Shown: one piece after another, positions 46,136-55,218 of the stretch
Position numbering within the stretch: the first letter of the stretch is position 1
Layout of the letters: every line of letters begins with the position of its first letter
DNA from: an uncultured Sphingomonas sp.
GTDB lineage: Bacteria > Pseudomonadota > Alphaproteobacteria > Sphingomonadales > Sphingomonadaceae
Direction of reading: 5' to 3'
Length of the DNA: 64,000 nt
Assembly (NCBI RefSeq): GCF_937871615.1
Contig: NZ_CALMPA010000012.1
Coordinates: 59,071-123,070 of the forward strand
The notes under the pieces: model-generated
Told to the model about the DNA's origin: nothing
The model's database searches: none
Seen by the model: the letters and a program-made list of their open reading frames with translations, nothing else
Program-made: the position numbers and the translations under genes

Positions 46136-46605
46136 GCGCCTTGCGGACATGGTATGCCGCCCGCTCGCCGCGCGAACGCAGGCTGATCCTGCTCATGCTC
46201 GCGCTGTTCGCGGTGACGATCGTGTGGGCCGGCGTGATCCGCCCGGTTCGCGAGGGGCTTGTTTCCACGCGGGCGCATTATGATGAAGCGGTACGCCGGC
46301 TGAGCGAGACGCAGGCGATGGCCGGCGCGATCCACGCGATCCAGCGCGGCCATCCGCAGCCATTGGGCGCGCCGTTGCCGGATGCGGTGCGGGAGCGCGC
46401 GGATGCCGCGGGGTTCACGCTCGCCAGCCTCGATCCCGATGGCGAGAATGTGCGGATCGTGATTTCGAGCGCGAAGGCAGCGCCGTTGCTCGGCTGGGTG
46501 GCCGGGCTTGAAGCCGATGGCGTGCTGGTCGACGCCGGAACGATCACCGCCAATGGCGATGGCACCGTGGCCGCGCAACTCACGCTGAAGGCGCGGCGCC
46601 CGTGA
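46132..46605 (+). CDS. gspM: Type II secretion protein M
   Basis: Small bitopic protein of 157 residues. A short N-terminal cytoplasmic segment ending in YAARSPRERR precedes one membrane helix (LILLMLALFAVTIVWAGVI, about 19-37). The periplasmic part is a ferredoxin-like fold partner of GspL. The segment RSPRERRLI is typical of GspM. It overlaps gspL by four bases at its start and gspN by four at its end. Confidence 0.9.
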   Translation: MSALRTWYAARSPRERRLILLMLALFAVTIVWAGVIRPVREGLVSTRAHYDEAVRRLSETQAMAGAIHAIQRGHPQPLGAPLPDAVRERADAAGFTLASLDPDGENVRIVISSAKAAPLLGWVAGLEADGVLVDAGTITANGDGTVAAQLTLKARRP

Positions 46606-47324
46606 TGCGGCATCGCTTCGCCTCCGGGCGCGGCATATTGTTCGTCGCGGTGCTGATCGTGGCGCTGATCGTCTTTCTGCCGATGCGACTGGCGCTCGGG
46701 TGGTTCGGTGTCGCCGAGGCGGGGATGACCGCGTGCGACGTGAGCGGCACGATCTGGTCCGGCGCGTTGACCGATTCGCGATTCGGCGATATCGCGATGG
46801 GCGATCTTTCGGCGCGCGTCTCGCCGCTGCAATTGCTGCTCGGTCGGGCGCGGATCGCGCTTGCAGCCCCCGATGGCGCGACGGGGCCGCGCCTTACCGG
46901 CGCCGTCGACGTGACGCGGCATAGCGTCGGGCTGAGCGATGTTACCGCGAGCCTGCCCGTCGGCAACGCCTTCGCGCCAGTGCCGGTGACGATGCTGGAG
47001 CTGGATAACGTAAGTGTTAGTTTCAAAGCCGAAAATTGCGATCGCGCGGCGGGGCGCGTGCGCGCGGTTCTGACGGGTGATGTCGCGGGGCAGGTGATCC
47101 CCACTTCGATGAGCGGCACGCCGCGGTGCGATGCCGGCGCGCTGCTCCTGCCGCTGACCAGCCCGGCGGGCGAGGGCTCGACGATCCGCATCTGGCCCGA
47201 CGGGCGCTATCACGCGGACCTCACGCTGGCGCCCGCCGATCCCGCGCAGGCGGCGCGTTTGCAGGCATCCGGCTTCGTCCAGACGCAACAAGGTTGGCAA
47301 TTGGCGATCGAAGGACGGTTCTGA
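46602..47324 (+). CDS. gspN: Type II secretion protein N
   Basis: Bitopic protein of 240 residues with an N-terminal membrane helix (GILFVAVLIVALIVFLPMRL) and a periplasmic domain typical of GspN, starting GVAEAGMTACDVSGTIWSGAL and ending FVQTQQGWQLAIEGRF. GspN is present only in some T2SS systems, and its position last in the operon is usual in alphaproteobacteria. The prepilin peptidase gene (gspO) and a pilotin gene are not within this operon, so they must be elsewhere. Confidence 0.9.
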   Translation: MMRHRFASGRGILFVAVLIVALIVFLPMRLALGWFGVAEAGMTACDVSGTIWSGALTDSRFGDIAMGDLSARVSPLQLLLGRARIALAAPDGATGPRLTGAVDVTRHSVGLSDVTASLPVGNAFAPVPVTMLELDNVSVSFKAENCDRAAGRVRAVLTGDVAGQVIPTSMSGTPRCDAGALLLPLTSPAGEGSTIRIWPDGRYHADLTLAPADPAQAARLQASGFVQTQQGWQLAIEGRF

Positions 47325-47372
47325 TAGCTTGACCAGATGCCCACACCCCCGCTAGGGGCGCGCATCCCATAT

Positions 47373-47450
47373 GGCGATCGTAGCTCAGTTGGTTAGAGCA
47401 TCGGTTTGTGGTACCGAGGGTCGCGGGTTCAAGTCCCGTCGATCGCCCCA
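47373..47450 (+). tRNA. tRNA-His (GTG) with canonical G-1
   Basis: Cloverleaf of 78 bases including an encoded G at -1 and CCA. Acceptor GCGATCG pairs with CGATCGC, the anticodon stem TCGGT/ACCGA encloses TTGTGGT, giving GTG. G-1 (47373) faces C73 (47447), the canonical His identity pair. It lies 48 bases after gspN. A small hairpin, CCCC-GCTA-GGGG, at about 47347-47358 is between them. Confidence 0.95.
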
Positions 47451-47542
47451 TTTCCCACCACTTCTGAAATTGGCTGGCAATCGGCTGGCTATAACTTTAT
47501 TGCGTGCTCAAGTATCTTTCTTGCGCACGAGATGAGGTTGCG

Positions 47543-48595
47543 ATGATGACGGACTGGGGCTTTGCCGATTTCGACGCGCATGAAGGCGTCCACCTGTTCA
47601 CCGATCCCGCATCGGGCCTCCATGCCGCCGTCGCGATTCACTCCACCGCGCTCGGCCCCGCCGCCGGCGGCGTACGATTCTGGCATTATGCGAGCGCGAG
47701 CGGCGCGATCACTGATGCGCTGCGCCTGTCGCGCGGGATGAGCTACAAGAATGCGATGGCCGATCTCGCGCTCGGCGGTGGCAAGGGCGTCGTGCTGGCG
47801 CCCGCGCCGGGCGCCACGATCAGCGAGGCGCAGTTGAAGGCATTCGGTCGCGCGGTCGAATCGCTCGGCGGGCGTTACGTGACAGCCGAGGATGTCGGCA
47901 TGTCGGTGGCGCGGATGAAGGTGATCGCGGGCGAAACGCGCTACGTTTCGGGCCTGCCGGTCGAAAGCGGCGCGGCTGGCGGCGATCCCAGCCCGTTCAC
48001 CGCGATGGGCGTATATCTCGGCGTCAAGGCGGCGGCGAAGCGCGGGTTGGGCGCGGGCGACGTGAAGGGCGTGCGAATCGCTGTTCAGGGCGTCGGCGCG
48101 GTCGGTGGCGGCGTTGCTCGCCTGCTCGCCGCGGATGGCGCGATACTGACGCTCGCCGATATGGATCAGAAGCGCGCGGAGGCGCTGGCGGCGGAACTCG
48201 GCGCGAACGTGGTGCGCACCGATGAGATCCTCGCGCTGGATGTCGATATCGTCAGCCCCAATGCGCTGGGCGCCGTTCTGCATGAAGCCTCGATCGCGGC
48301 GATGAAGGCGAAGGTGGTCGCGGGCGCCGCGAACAATCAACTCGCGACGAGCGAGGATGGCCGCCGCGTTCACGAACGCGGGATTCTCTACGCGCCCGAT
48401 TATGTCATCAACGCGGGCGGCATCATCAACGTCGGCCTCGAATATCTCGGCCACGGCGATGAAGCGGAAGTGCGGGCGCGGATCGACCGTATTCCGGATC
48501 GGCTCAATCAGGTGTGGGATGAAAGCGCGGCGAGCGGCGATCCAGCCTCGGACGTGGCCGATCGCATCGCGCAGCGGCTGATCGGGCGCGGCTGA
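47543..48595 (+). CDS. Leu/Phe/Val dehydrogenase family protein
   Basis: NAD-dependent amino-acid dehydrogenase of 350 residues. The catalytic Lys segments are SYKNAMADLALGGGKGVV, the substrate-binding GDPSPFTAMGVYLGVKAA follows, and the Rossmann motif is VQGVGAVGGGVARLL. The C-terminal domain has VVAGAANNQLAT and VINAGGIINVGLEY. It deaminates a branched-chain or aromatic amino acid to the 2-oxo acid. ATG 47543 follows GAGG by about six bases; ATG 47504 would extend it by 13 residues. It is the first gene after tRNA-His and is not linked to the secretion operon. Confidence 0.9.
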   Translation: MMTDWGFADFDAHEGVHLFTDPASGLHAAVAIHSTALGPAAGGVRFWHYASASGAITDALRLSRGMSYKNAMADLALGGGKGVVLAPAPGATISEAQLKAFGRAVESLGGRYVTAEDVGMSVARMKVIAGETRYVSGLPVESGAAGGDPSPFTAMGVYLGVKAAAKRGLGAGDVKGVRIAVQGVGAVGGGVARLLAADGAILTLADMDQKRAEALAAELGANVVRTDEILALDVDIVSPNALGAVLHEASIAAMKAKVVAGAANNQLATSEDGRRVHERGILYAPDYVINAGGIINVGLEYLGHGDEAEVRARIDRIPDRLNQVWDESAASGDPASDVADRIAQRLIGRG

Positions 48596-48718
48596 GCCAT
48601 CGTTGCCTTCGGTGAAAACCGGGGCGGGGAAGGGCAGGGCGCGCGCAGGCGCATCTCGTTCCGGTGGTGCGGGAAGTGGGGTGACGCACGCGCGTTCTTG
48701 CCATATTGGCCGAGCACC

Positions 48719-49444
48719 GTGCCCGCGCTTCATGCCCTTGCCAATCCCGCCCGCTTCCTGAAGCTGGCGCGCCCGTTGACCCCGGCCGCCACCTGGCTGG
48801 GCATCGCGCTGATCGCGCTCGGCTGCTGGGCGGGGCTTACCCAGACGCCGCCGGATTACCTTCAGGGGGAAACGGTGCGCATTCTCTACATCCATGTGCC
48901 CGCCGCGTGGCTGGGCATGGGCGGATGGAGCGGGATCGCGCTGTCGAGCATCGCCTTTCTCGTCTGGCGGCATCCGCTCGCCGATGTCGCGGCGCGCGCG
49001 GTGTCGGTGCCGGGGGCGGCGTTCGCGCTGATCTGCCTTGTCACCGGCGCGATCTGGGGGCGGCCCACCTGGGGCACTTACTGGCAATGGGACGGGCGGC
49101 TTACCTCGATGCTGCTGCTGTTTTTCGTCTATCTCGGCTATATCGCGCTGGCCCGCGCCGATCGGGAACGCGGCGGGGACGGGCGCATCCCCGCACTGTT
49201 CGGCATCGCCGGCACGATCCTGCTGCCGATCATCCGTTATTCGGTGGTATGGTGGAACACGCTGCATCAGGGGCCGAGCATCGGGCTGACCAGTTCCTCG
49301 ATTGATCGTTCGTTGCTGTGGCCGCTCCCGATCATGCTCGCCGGCTTCTCGCTGCTGTTCGTCGGCATCGTGCTGATGCGGATGCGCGCGATCCTTGGCG
49401 CGGCCAAGGCGGAAGCGCGGATGCGCCGGAAGGCGGCGGCGTGA
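48719..49444 (+). CDS. ccmC: Heme export protein CcmC
   Basis: Six-helix membrane protein of 241 residues. It delivers heme to CcmE in cytochrome c maturation system I. The heme-handling tryptophan-rich motif is WGTYWQWDGR (about 121-130), with conserved His residues on both sides in YIHVPAAW and WWNTLHQGPS. The start is GTG at 48719; TTG at 48698 is possible. It is first in a cluster of four overlapping genes and has no ccmA or ccmB upstream; those genes must be elsewhere. Confidence 0.9.
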   Translation: MPALHALANPARFLKLARPLTPAATWLGIALIALGCWAGLTQTPPDYLQGETVRILYIHVPAAWLGMGGWSGIALSSIAFLVWRHPLADVAARAVSVPGAAFALICLVTGAIWGRPTWGTYWQWDGRLTSMLLLFFVYLGYIALARADRERGGDGRIPALFGIAGTILLPIIRYSVVWWNTLHQGPSIGLTSSSIDRSLLWPLPIMLAGFSLLFVGIVLMRMRAILGAAKAEARMRRKAAA

Positions 49445-49545
49445 ACCCCTGGCCTTTCGTGACGGCGGCCTATGTGGTCACGCTGGCCGGCGCGGCGCTC
49501 GTCGCGCTGTGGAGCTGGCATGTGATGCGAAAGGCGGAGAAGTGA
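49441..49545 (+). CDS. ccmD: Heme exporter protein CcmD
   Basis: Tiny membrane protein of 34 residues, VNPWPFVTAAYVVTLAGAAL followed by VALWSWHVMRKAEK: one helix and a short basic tail, typical of CcmD, which stabilises CcmC-CcmE. GTG at 49441 overlaps the ccmC stop (GTGA) and the end overlaps ccmE. Identified by position and by the hydrophobic helix, not by strong sequence conservation. Confidence 0.82.
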   Translation: MNPWPFVTAAYVVTLAGAALVALWSWHVMRKAEK

Positions 49546-49976
49546 AGGCGAAGCATCAACGCCTGACGCTCGCGTTGCTTGCTGTCGCGGCGATCGTCGG
49601 CGCGGCGCTGCTCGCGCTTTCCGCGCTCAAGGATCAGGCGGCGTTCTTCTACGCGCCATCGGATGTCACGCCGCAAACGCTGCCGCTGGGCCGCGCCGTG
49701 CGGCTGGGCGGAATGGTCGAAAAGGGGTCGATCAGGCGCGCGGGCGATGGGGTGACGATCCATTTCCGCGTCACCGATGGCCGCGCCACCACCCCCGTCA
49801 GCTTCACCGGGATCGCGCCTGATCTGTTCAAGGAAAATTCTGGCGTGGTGGCGGAGGGTGAGTTCCATCCCGACGGCTCCTTCGTCGCGACCAACCTTCT
49901 CGCCAAGCATGACGAGAAATATATGCCACCGGAAATGGCCGGAAAGATGCACGAAACGAAGTCGCTCGAACAATGA
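49542..49976 (+). CDS. ccmE: Heme chaperone CcmE
   Basis: Periplasmic heme chaperone of 144 residues with an N-terminal anchor helix (LALLAVAAIVGAALLALSAL). It carries heme covalently on H123 in the motif LAKHDEKYMPPE, with the conserved Tyr at 127. The beta-barrel part has LPLGRAVRLGGMVEKGS and VTIHFRVTDG. GTG at 49542 overlaps ccmD by four bases. Normally ccmF, the heme lyase that receives this heme, would follow; here a TPR gene overlaps its stop. Confidence 0.94.
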   Translation: MKAKHQRLTLALLAVAAIVGAALLALSALKDQAAFFYAPSDVTPQTLPLGRAVRLGGMVEKGSIRRAGDGVTIHFRVTDGRATTPVSFTGIAPDLFKENSGVVAEGEFHPDGSFVATNLLAKHDEKYMPPEMAGKMHETKSLEQ

Positions 49977-50617
49977 GCGGCTATATCGCGCTCGCGTTGC
50001 TTGGGTTGCTGGCTTTTGCGGCGCTCGTCGTGTTGCGGCTGCCCAGGATGCTGTGGACCTTTGCGGGGGCGGCGCTGTTCCTCGGTGCCGCCGGTTATGC
50101 CTGGCAAGGGCGACCGGGCGTGCCGGCATATGACGCGGTTGCCGCGACTCAGCCGATCGCGGTGGAGCCGGCGGTGATCGCGCTGCGCGACCGGCTGATG
50201 GGGCGCTATACCGCCGATGGTGCCTATCTCATCGCATCCGATGCGATGCTGCGCACCGGAGACACCGCCGCGGCGACCCAGGTGGTGCTGGGCGGCCTTC
50301 GCGCATTCCCGAGCAGCTTCGTTCTCTGGACCCAGTTGGGGACGAATCTGGCGTTGCATGATGGCGATCAGATGTCTCCGCCGGCGGTTGCCGCGTTCCG
50401 GCAGGCGATACGGCTGGCGCCCAGGCATCCCGCGCCGGTTTATTACATGGGGCTGGCCTATGTTCGCGCCGGAAACCTCCCGGCGGCGCTGCCGCTGTGG
50501 AAGCGCGCGGCGGCGCTTTCCGCGCCGGGATCGGATTACGGGCAGGATATCGCGCGCCAACTGGCGCTGCTCGAACGCGTGCTGCGGATGCCGCCGCGCG
50601 GTGTCAGCGCGCGCTAA
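49973..50617 (+). CDS. CcmI-like TPR protein
   Basis: Membrane-anchored protein of 214 residues. A hydrophobic N-terminal part (YIALALLGLLAFAALVVL and MLWTFAGAALFLGAAGYA, about 4-51) is followed by a TPR-like region (about 65-190) with AYLIASDAMLRTGDTAAA, AVAAFRQAIRLAPRHPAPVY and MGLAYVRAGNLPAALPLW. It matches the CcmI/CycH-type apocytochrome chaperone found at the end of ccm operons. Here it joins ccmE directly by a four-base overlap, with ccmF, ccmG and ccmH missing. No signal for the CcmH CxxC domain was seen. Confidence 0.75.
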   Translation: MSGYIALALLGLLAFAALVVLRLPRMLWTFAGAALFLGAAGYAWQGRPGVPAYDAVAATQPIAVEPAVIALRDRLMGRYTADGAYLIASDAMLRTGDTAAATQVVLGGLRAFPSSFVLWTQLGTNLALHDGDQMSPPAVAAFRQAIRLAPRHPAPVYYMGLAYVRAGNLPAALPLWKRAAALSAPGSDYGQDIARQLALLERVLRMPPRGVSAR

Positions 50618-50747
50618 CCGCCCTGATTTTTCGGGACAGCGGCCCCCGTGGCTCTTGTTGCGGGGCGATTGGGGCCGTGCTAGGCGCCCCGCTCCAACAG
50701 GGTGATTGCAGGTTTTCTGCCGTGATTTCGGTGTCTGCGAACATTTA

Positions 50748-52652
50748 GTGAGCACTTCCCAAACCTTGGGTGTGGCGCCAGGCCACGACCTGCGCCGCGA
50801 CAGCCTTGCCAAGCTGGCGGTGGGCGCGATCGGCGTCGTCTATGGCGATATCGGCACCAGCCCGCTGTACGCGATGAAGGAGGTGTTCGTCGGCCATCAT
50901 CCGCTGACGGTCGACCAGCTTCATATCTTCGGCGTCGTCAGCCTGATCTTCTGGTCGCTCGTGCTGATCGTCACCTTCAAATATGTGATGGTGATCCTGC
51001 GCGCCGATAACGAGGGCGAAGGCGGTAGCCTCGCGTTGCTCGCGCTGATCCAGCGACGCAGCGGGGCGGGCAAAAGATGGGGGCCGAGCCTCGTCATCCT
51101 CGGCGTGCTCGCGTCCGCGCTGTTCTTCGGGGATTGCATGATTACCCCCGCCGTCTCCGTCCTTTCCGCGGTGGAGGGGCTGGCGACGGTGGAGCAGGGG
51201 TTCGACAGTTTCGTCATTCCGATCGCGGTCGCGATCCTCGTCGGGTTGTTCTACATCCAGTCGATCGGCACCGCGCGGGTGGGCAAGTTTTTCGGCCCGA
51301 TCATGTCGGTCTATTTCATCACGCTCGCGGTGCTCGGGCTGATCCACATCATCCAGCAGCCGCATATCCTGCAGGCGCTCGATCCGCGCTGGGCCGTTCG
51401 ATTCGCCACCACCGACGGGAAGCTGGCCTTCCTCGCGCTCGGCTCGGTGGTGCTGGCGCTGACCGGGGCGGAGGCGCTCTATGCCGATATGGGGCATTTC
51501 GGGCGCAAGCCGATCGCTTATGCTTGGCTGTGGTTCATCTTTCCGGCGCTGATGCTCAATTATCTCGGGCAGGGCGCGCTGCTGCTCGGCCAGCCGGCTG
51601 CGGCGGAAAATCCGTTCTTCCTGATGGCAAGCGAGGAATGGCGCCTACCGCTCGTGATCCTGGCGACGGTGGCGACGGTGATCGCCAGCCAGGCGGTAAT
51701 CACCGGCTGCTATTCGGTGGTGCAGCAGGCGATCCAGCTCGGCCTGATGCCGCGCCTGCGCATCAGCCACACCAGCGCGTCCGAAGCGGGGCAGATCTAT
51801 ATCGCGTCGGTCAACTGGACGCTGATGGTGATGGTGCTGTTGCTGATCTTCGGCTTCCGCGCGTCGTCCAACCTCGCTGCGGCTTATGGAATCGCGGTGA
51901 CGGGCACGATGTTCATCTCCACCTGTCTGGTCGGGGTGCTGATCTATCGCGTGTGGCGCTGGCCGTGGTGGGTGGTCGCGCCGTTCGTCGGCGTGTTCGT
52001 GTTCATCGACGGCCTGTACTTCTCGTCAAACCTGACCAAAATCCTCGATGGTGGGTGGTTCCCGCTGCTCGTCGCGATGGTCTGCTTCGTCCTGCTCACC
52101 ACCTGGGCGACCGGGCGCAAGCTGATGATCCAGCGGATGCGCGAAGGCGCGATGCCGATCAAGATATTCATCGGCTCGGCGGCCAATTCGGCGACGCGCG
52201 TGCCGGGCACCGCGGTGTTCATGACCTCGACGCCGGAGGGCGTGCCGCACGCGCTGCTCCATAATCTGAAGCACAATCGCGTGCTGCACGAACGGGTGAT
52301 CCTGTTGACCGTGAAGGTCACCGACATGCCCTATTTCCCTGAAGATGATCGCTTCCTGCACGATGATCTGGGGCAGGGTTTCCACCGCGTGATCCTGCGC
52401 TACGGCTTCATGGAGGCGCCGGACGTGCCCGCGGCGCTGAAGAAGTTCCACGGCTGCGGCGCGGACATCCGCATGATCGACACCAGCTTCTTTCTCTCGC
52501 GCCAGACGCTGCTGCCGTCCGAGCGACCGGGAATGATGATCTGGCGCGAGAAGCTGTTCGCCTGGATGCTGCGCAACGCGGAAAGCGCGATGGAATTCTT
52601 CCATCTGCCGACCAACCGGGTGGTGGAACTCGGCACGCAGATCGAGATTTGA
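50748..52652 (+). CDS. kup: Kup-family low-affinity potassium transporter
   Basis: Potassium/proton symporter of 634 residues with twelve membrane helices. The N-terminal signature is [20 protein letters not shown] (about 23-42), followed by [20 protein letters not shown]. The C-terminal cytoplasmic domain has [20 protein letters not shown] and [15 protein letters not shown] at 50748 gives a length close to E. coli Kup (622); no good ribosome site is seen, so the start is uncertain. The end overlaps the next gene. It is separate from the ccm cluster, with a 130-base gap. Confidence 0.93.
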   Translation: MSTSQTLGVAPGHDLRRDSLAKLAVGAIGVVYGDIGTSPLYAMKEVFVGHHPLTVDQLHIFGVVSLIFWSLVLIVTFKYVMVILRADNEGEGGSLALLALIQRRSGAGKRWGPSLVILGVLASALFFGDCMITPAVSVLSAVEGLATVEQGFDSFVIPIAVAILVGLFYIQSIGTARVGKFFGPIMSVYFITLAVLGLIHIIQQPHILQALDPRWAVRFATTDGKLAFLALGSVVLALTGAEALYADMGHFGRKPIAYAWLWFIFPALMLNYLGQGALLLGQPAAAENPFFLMASEEWRLPLVILATVATVIASQAVITGCYSVVQQAIQLGLMPRLRISHTSASEAGQIYIASVNWTLMVMVLLLIFGFRASSNLAAAYGIAVTGTMFISTCLVGVLIYRVWRWPWWVVAPFVGVFVFIDGLYFSSNLTKILDGGWFPLLVAMVCFVLLTTWATGRKLMIQRMREGAMPIKIFIGSAANSATRVPGTAVFMTSTPEGVPHALLHNLKHNRVLHERVILLTVKVTDMPYFPEDDRFLHDDLGQGFHRVILRYGFMEAPDVPAALKKFHGCGADIRMIDTSFFLSRQTLLPSERPGMMIWREKLFAWMLRNAESAMEFFHLPTNRVVELGTQIEI

Positions 52653-53152
52653 ACGCCCCGATCGTCGTGACCGCGCTGTTCGCGGCGGCGGATCAGGCGT
52701 GGTTCGATTCGCTGCGCCGCGCGCATTATCCGGCGGAGCGCAATCGGCTCCCCGCGCATCTCACGCTGTTTCATCATCTCCCGCCATCGCAGGCGGCGGA
52801 GGTGAAGCACCGACTTTCGCTGGAAACGCACGGCGTGGCGCGCCCGCCCGCTACATTGCGTGAACCTTATTCGCTGGGCAGCGGCGTGGCGTGGCGAATC
52901 GAAAGCGCGGCGCTTGCGGATATCCGCGCGCGGCTTGGCGAGGCGTTTGCCGGGCTGCTGGTTCCGCAGGACATGGCGGGGTGGCGCCCGCATGTCACGA
53001 TCCAGAACAAGGTCGCGCCCGATACTGCGCGGGCGCTGCTGGCGGCGATGCGCGCCGGCTTTCGCGCGCGGCCTGTCACGATCACCGGCCTGGCCGCCTG
53101 GTGGTATCGCGATGGGCGATGGGAGCCGTTGTCACGGCATATGTTCGGATAA
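52649..53152 (+). CDS. 2H phosphoesterase, 2'-5' RNA ligase family
   Basis: Protein of 167 residues with the two H-x-T/S-x motifs of the 2H superfamily: H37-L-T-L40 and H115-V-T-I118. Members act on 2'-5' RNA linkages or on cyclic phosphates. The start is TTG at 52649, overlapping the kup stop (TTGA); GTG at 52667 is an alternative. It is short for LigT (about 175) and lacks the usual RtcA-like context. It is probably translated with kup, although no functional link is known. Confidence 0.82.
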   Translation: MNAPIVVTALFAAADQAWFDSLRRAHYPAERNRLPAHLTLFHHLPPSQAAEVKHRLSLETHGVARPPATLREPYSLGSGVAWRIESAALADIRARLGEAFAGLLVPQDMAGWRPHVTIQNKVAPDTARALLAAMRAGFRARPVTITGLAAWWYRDGRWEPLSRHMFG

Positions 53153-53156
53153 CGAA

Positions 53157-53233
53157 TGGTAGCGGAGGAGGGACTTGAACCCCCGACACGCGGATTATGA
53201 TTCCGCTGCTCTAACCAGCTGAGCTACTCCGCC
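53157..53233 (-). tRNA. tRNA-Met (CAT)
   Basis: Cloverleaf of 77 bases with encoded CCA on the minus strand. Acceptor GGCGGAG pairs with CTCCGCT (G1-U72 wobble), the anticodon stem GCGGA/TCCGC encloses ATCATAA, giving CAT. It does not have the initiator C1-A72 mismatch and has an A73, so elongator tRNA-Met is likely; a lysidine-modified tRNA-Ile2 cannot be excluded from sequence alone. Confidence 0.93.
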
Positions 53234-53286
53234 CCAAGGCGTTTTCGCCGAAGCGAGGGGGCCTATTAGCAGTGCCGCCGGAGCGG

Positions 53287-54636
53287 TCAAGCGCGCAGTT
53301 CGTTCCGGGCGTCGATGGGGGCGCCGAACAGATCGTGTTCATCGGCATCCTCGATCGTTGCCGGCACGATGTCTCCGACAGAAAGGTGCCCCGCGTCGCG
53401 CAAATGCACCTCGCCGTCGATATCCGGCGCGTCGGCATAGGAGCGGCCAGTCGCGCCATCCTCGCCGACCGCGTCGATGATTACCTCCAGCGTGCGCCCT
53501 ATCTTCGCCTGCAGCTTGGCGGCGGAGATCGCGGCGGTTTTCTCCATCACGCGGGCGTAGCGTTCTTCCTTCACCTCATCGGGCACGTGATCGGGAAGCG
53601 CATTAGCCGCCGCCCCTTCGACCGGCTCGAAGCGGAAGGCGCCGACGCGATCGAGCTGAGCTTCATCCAGCCAGTCGAGCAGATACTGGAAATCGTCTTC
53701 GGTTTCGCCGGGGAAGCCGACAACGAAGGTCGAGCGGATCGCGATATCCGGGCAGATTTCCCGCCACGAGCGGATGCGCTCCAGCACCTTCGCTTCGTTG
53801 GCCGGGCGCTTCATCGCCTTGAGCACCGCGCGGCTGGCGTGCTGGAATGGAATATCCAGATACGGGAGCACCAGCCCTTCCGCCATCAGCGGGATCACCT
53901 GATCGACGTGCGGATAGGGATAGACATAGTGCAGCCGCACCCATGGCGCGATCCGGCCCAGCTCGCGCGCCAGATCGGTCATGTGCGAGCGGACCTCATC
54001 GCCCTTCCACGGCCATGATTTGTGCCGCAGATCCACCCCGTAAGCCGAGGTGTCCTGGCTGATGACGAGCAACTCCTTCGTGCCCGCTGCAACCAGTTTC
54101 TCGGCCTCGCGCAGGATCGCATCGGGCCGGCGGCTGACCAGATCGCCGCGCAGCGAAGGGATGATGCAGAAGGCGCAGCGATGGTTGCAGCCCTCCGAAA
54201 TCTTCAGATAGCTGTAATGGCGCGGGGTGAGCTTCAGCCCCGCGTCGGGGATCAGATCGACATAGGGCGAGATGCTGGCCGGCGCCGCTTCATGCACCGC
54301 CTCCACCACCTGCTCATATTCATGCGCGCCGGTGATCGCGAGCACGTTGGGGAAACGCGTGCGGATCAGTTCCGCTTCCTTGCCCATACAGCCGGTGACG
54401 ATGACACGGCCGTTTTCAGCGATCGCCTCGCCGATCGCCTCAAGGCTTTCCTCCTTCGCCGAATCGAGAAAGCCGCAGGTGTTGACCAGCACGACATCCG
54501 CCCCGGCATAATCGGGCGACATCTGATAGCCATCGGCGCGAAGCTGGGTGAGAATCCGCTCGCTATCGACCAGGTTCTTGGGACAGCCGAGTGAGACCAT
54601 GCCCACGCGGGGCGGGGAGGGGAGTTTGGTAGCCAT
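53287..54636 (-). CDS. rimO: Ribosomal protein S12 methylthiotransferase RimO
   Basis: Radical SAM enzyme of 449 residues that methylthiolates Asp of ribosomal protein S12. The N-terminal UPF0004 domain has cysteines 18 ([12 protein letters not shown]), 54 and 83 for the auxiliary cluster. The radical SAM motif is C150-NHR-C154-AF-C157. The C-terminal TRAM domain begins near 380 ([17 protein letters not shown]). The start at 54636 is the only one giving the family N-terminus; an upstream extension overlaps the divergent gene. It is divergent from the DOMON-like gene. Confidence 0.95.
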   Translation of the reverse strand: MATKLPSPPRVGMVSLGCPKNLVDSERILTQLRADGYQMSPDYAGADVVLVNTCGFLDSAKEESLEAIGEAIAENGRVIVTGCMGKEAELIRTRFPNVLAITGAHEYEQVVEAVHEAAPASISPYVDLIPDAGLKLTPRHYSYLKISEGCNHRCAFCIIPSLRGDLVSRRPDAILREAEKLVAAGTKELLVISQDTSAYGVDLRHKSWPWKGDEVRSHMTDLARELGRIAPWVRLHYVYPYPHVDQVIPLMAEGLVLPYLDIPFQHASRAVLKAMKRPANEAKVLERIRSWREICPDIAIRSTFVVGFPGETEDDFQYLLDWLDEAQLDRVGAFRFEPVEGAAANALPDHVPDEVKEERYARVMEKTAAISAAKLQAKIGRTLEVIIDAVGEDGATGRSYADAPDIDGEVHLRDAGHLSVGDIVPATIEDADEHDLFGAPIDARNELRA

Positions 54637-54690
54637 AGGGGAACGCGCCACATAGCGATTCGCGCGGGCTTTTCCTAGGGTGCTGCGCAT

Positions 54691-55218
54691 ATGGCGCACT
54701 ATACCCTGATCCCGCATCCCGAATTTCCGCCGCTGGCCGTGCGCGCGGTGACCGTCGAACTGACCGATGGCGGCGACCGGCTGGACATTTTCTATCGAGT
54801 CGAGGGCGCGGCGGAAATGGTCTGGCCGGCGCCCGCCTTGCCGGTCCGGACGGATGGGTTGTGGAAGGCGACGTGCTTCGAACTGTTCCTTAAGCCTGTT
54901 GATCTTACGGGTTATTTCGAGTTCAATTTCTCCCCGTCCGGTCAATGGGCAGCCTATGCGTTCGACGGTTATCGGACGGGAATGCGCGACCTGTCACAAC
55001 CGAGGCCGCCACATATCAGGCGAGGCGGCGACAGGGTCGAGGTCGATTGCGCGCTTGCCGGCCGGCGAGACGCGCCGATGCGGGTGGCGCTGACGGCGGT
55101 GATCGAGGAAAGTGGCGGCAGGCGTTCCTTTTGGTCGCTGGCGCATCCCCCCCGCGCGCCGGATTTCCACCACGACGATTGCTTTGTCGCGCGGCTCGCG
55201 GCACCGGGGCGGCCATGA
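54691..55218 (+). CDS. DOMON-like domain protein
   Basis: Protein of 175 residues with a beta-sandwich pattern of the DOMON/CBM9-like fold: [54 protein letters not shown], and [19 protein letters not shown]. Such proteins bind carbohydrate or heme; no signal peptide is seen. Similar genes in sphingomonads are annotated DOMON-like. It overlaps the next gene (NamZ-like) by four bases, so a role in cell-wall sugar handling is possible, but inferred only from that overlap. Confidence 0.75.
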   Translation: MAHYTLIPHPEFPPLAVRAVTVELTDGGDRLDIFYRVEGAAEMVWPAPALPVRTDGLWKATCFELFLKPVDLTGYFEFNFSPSGQWAAYAFDGYRTGMRDLSQPRPPHIRRGGDRVEVDCALAGRRDAPMRVALTAVIEESGGRRSFWSLAHPPRAPDFHHDDCFVARLAAPGRP

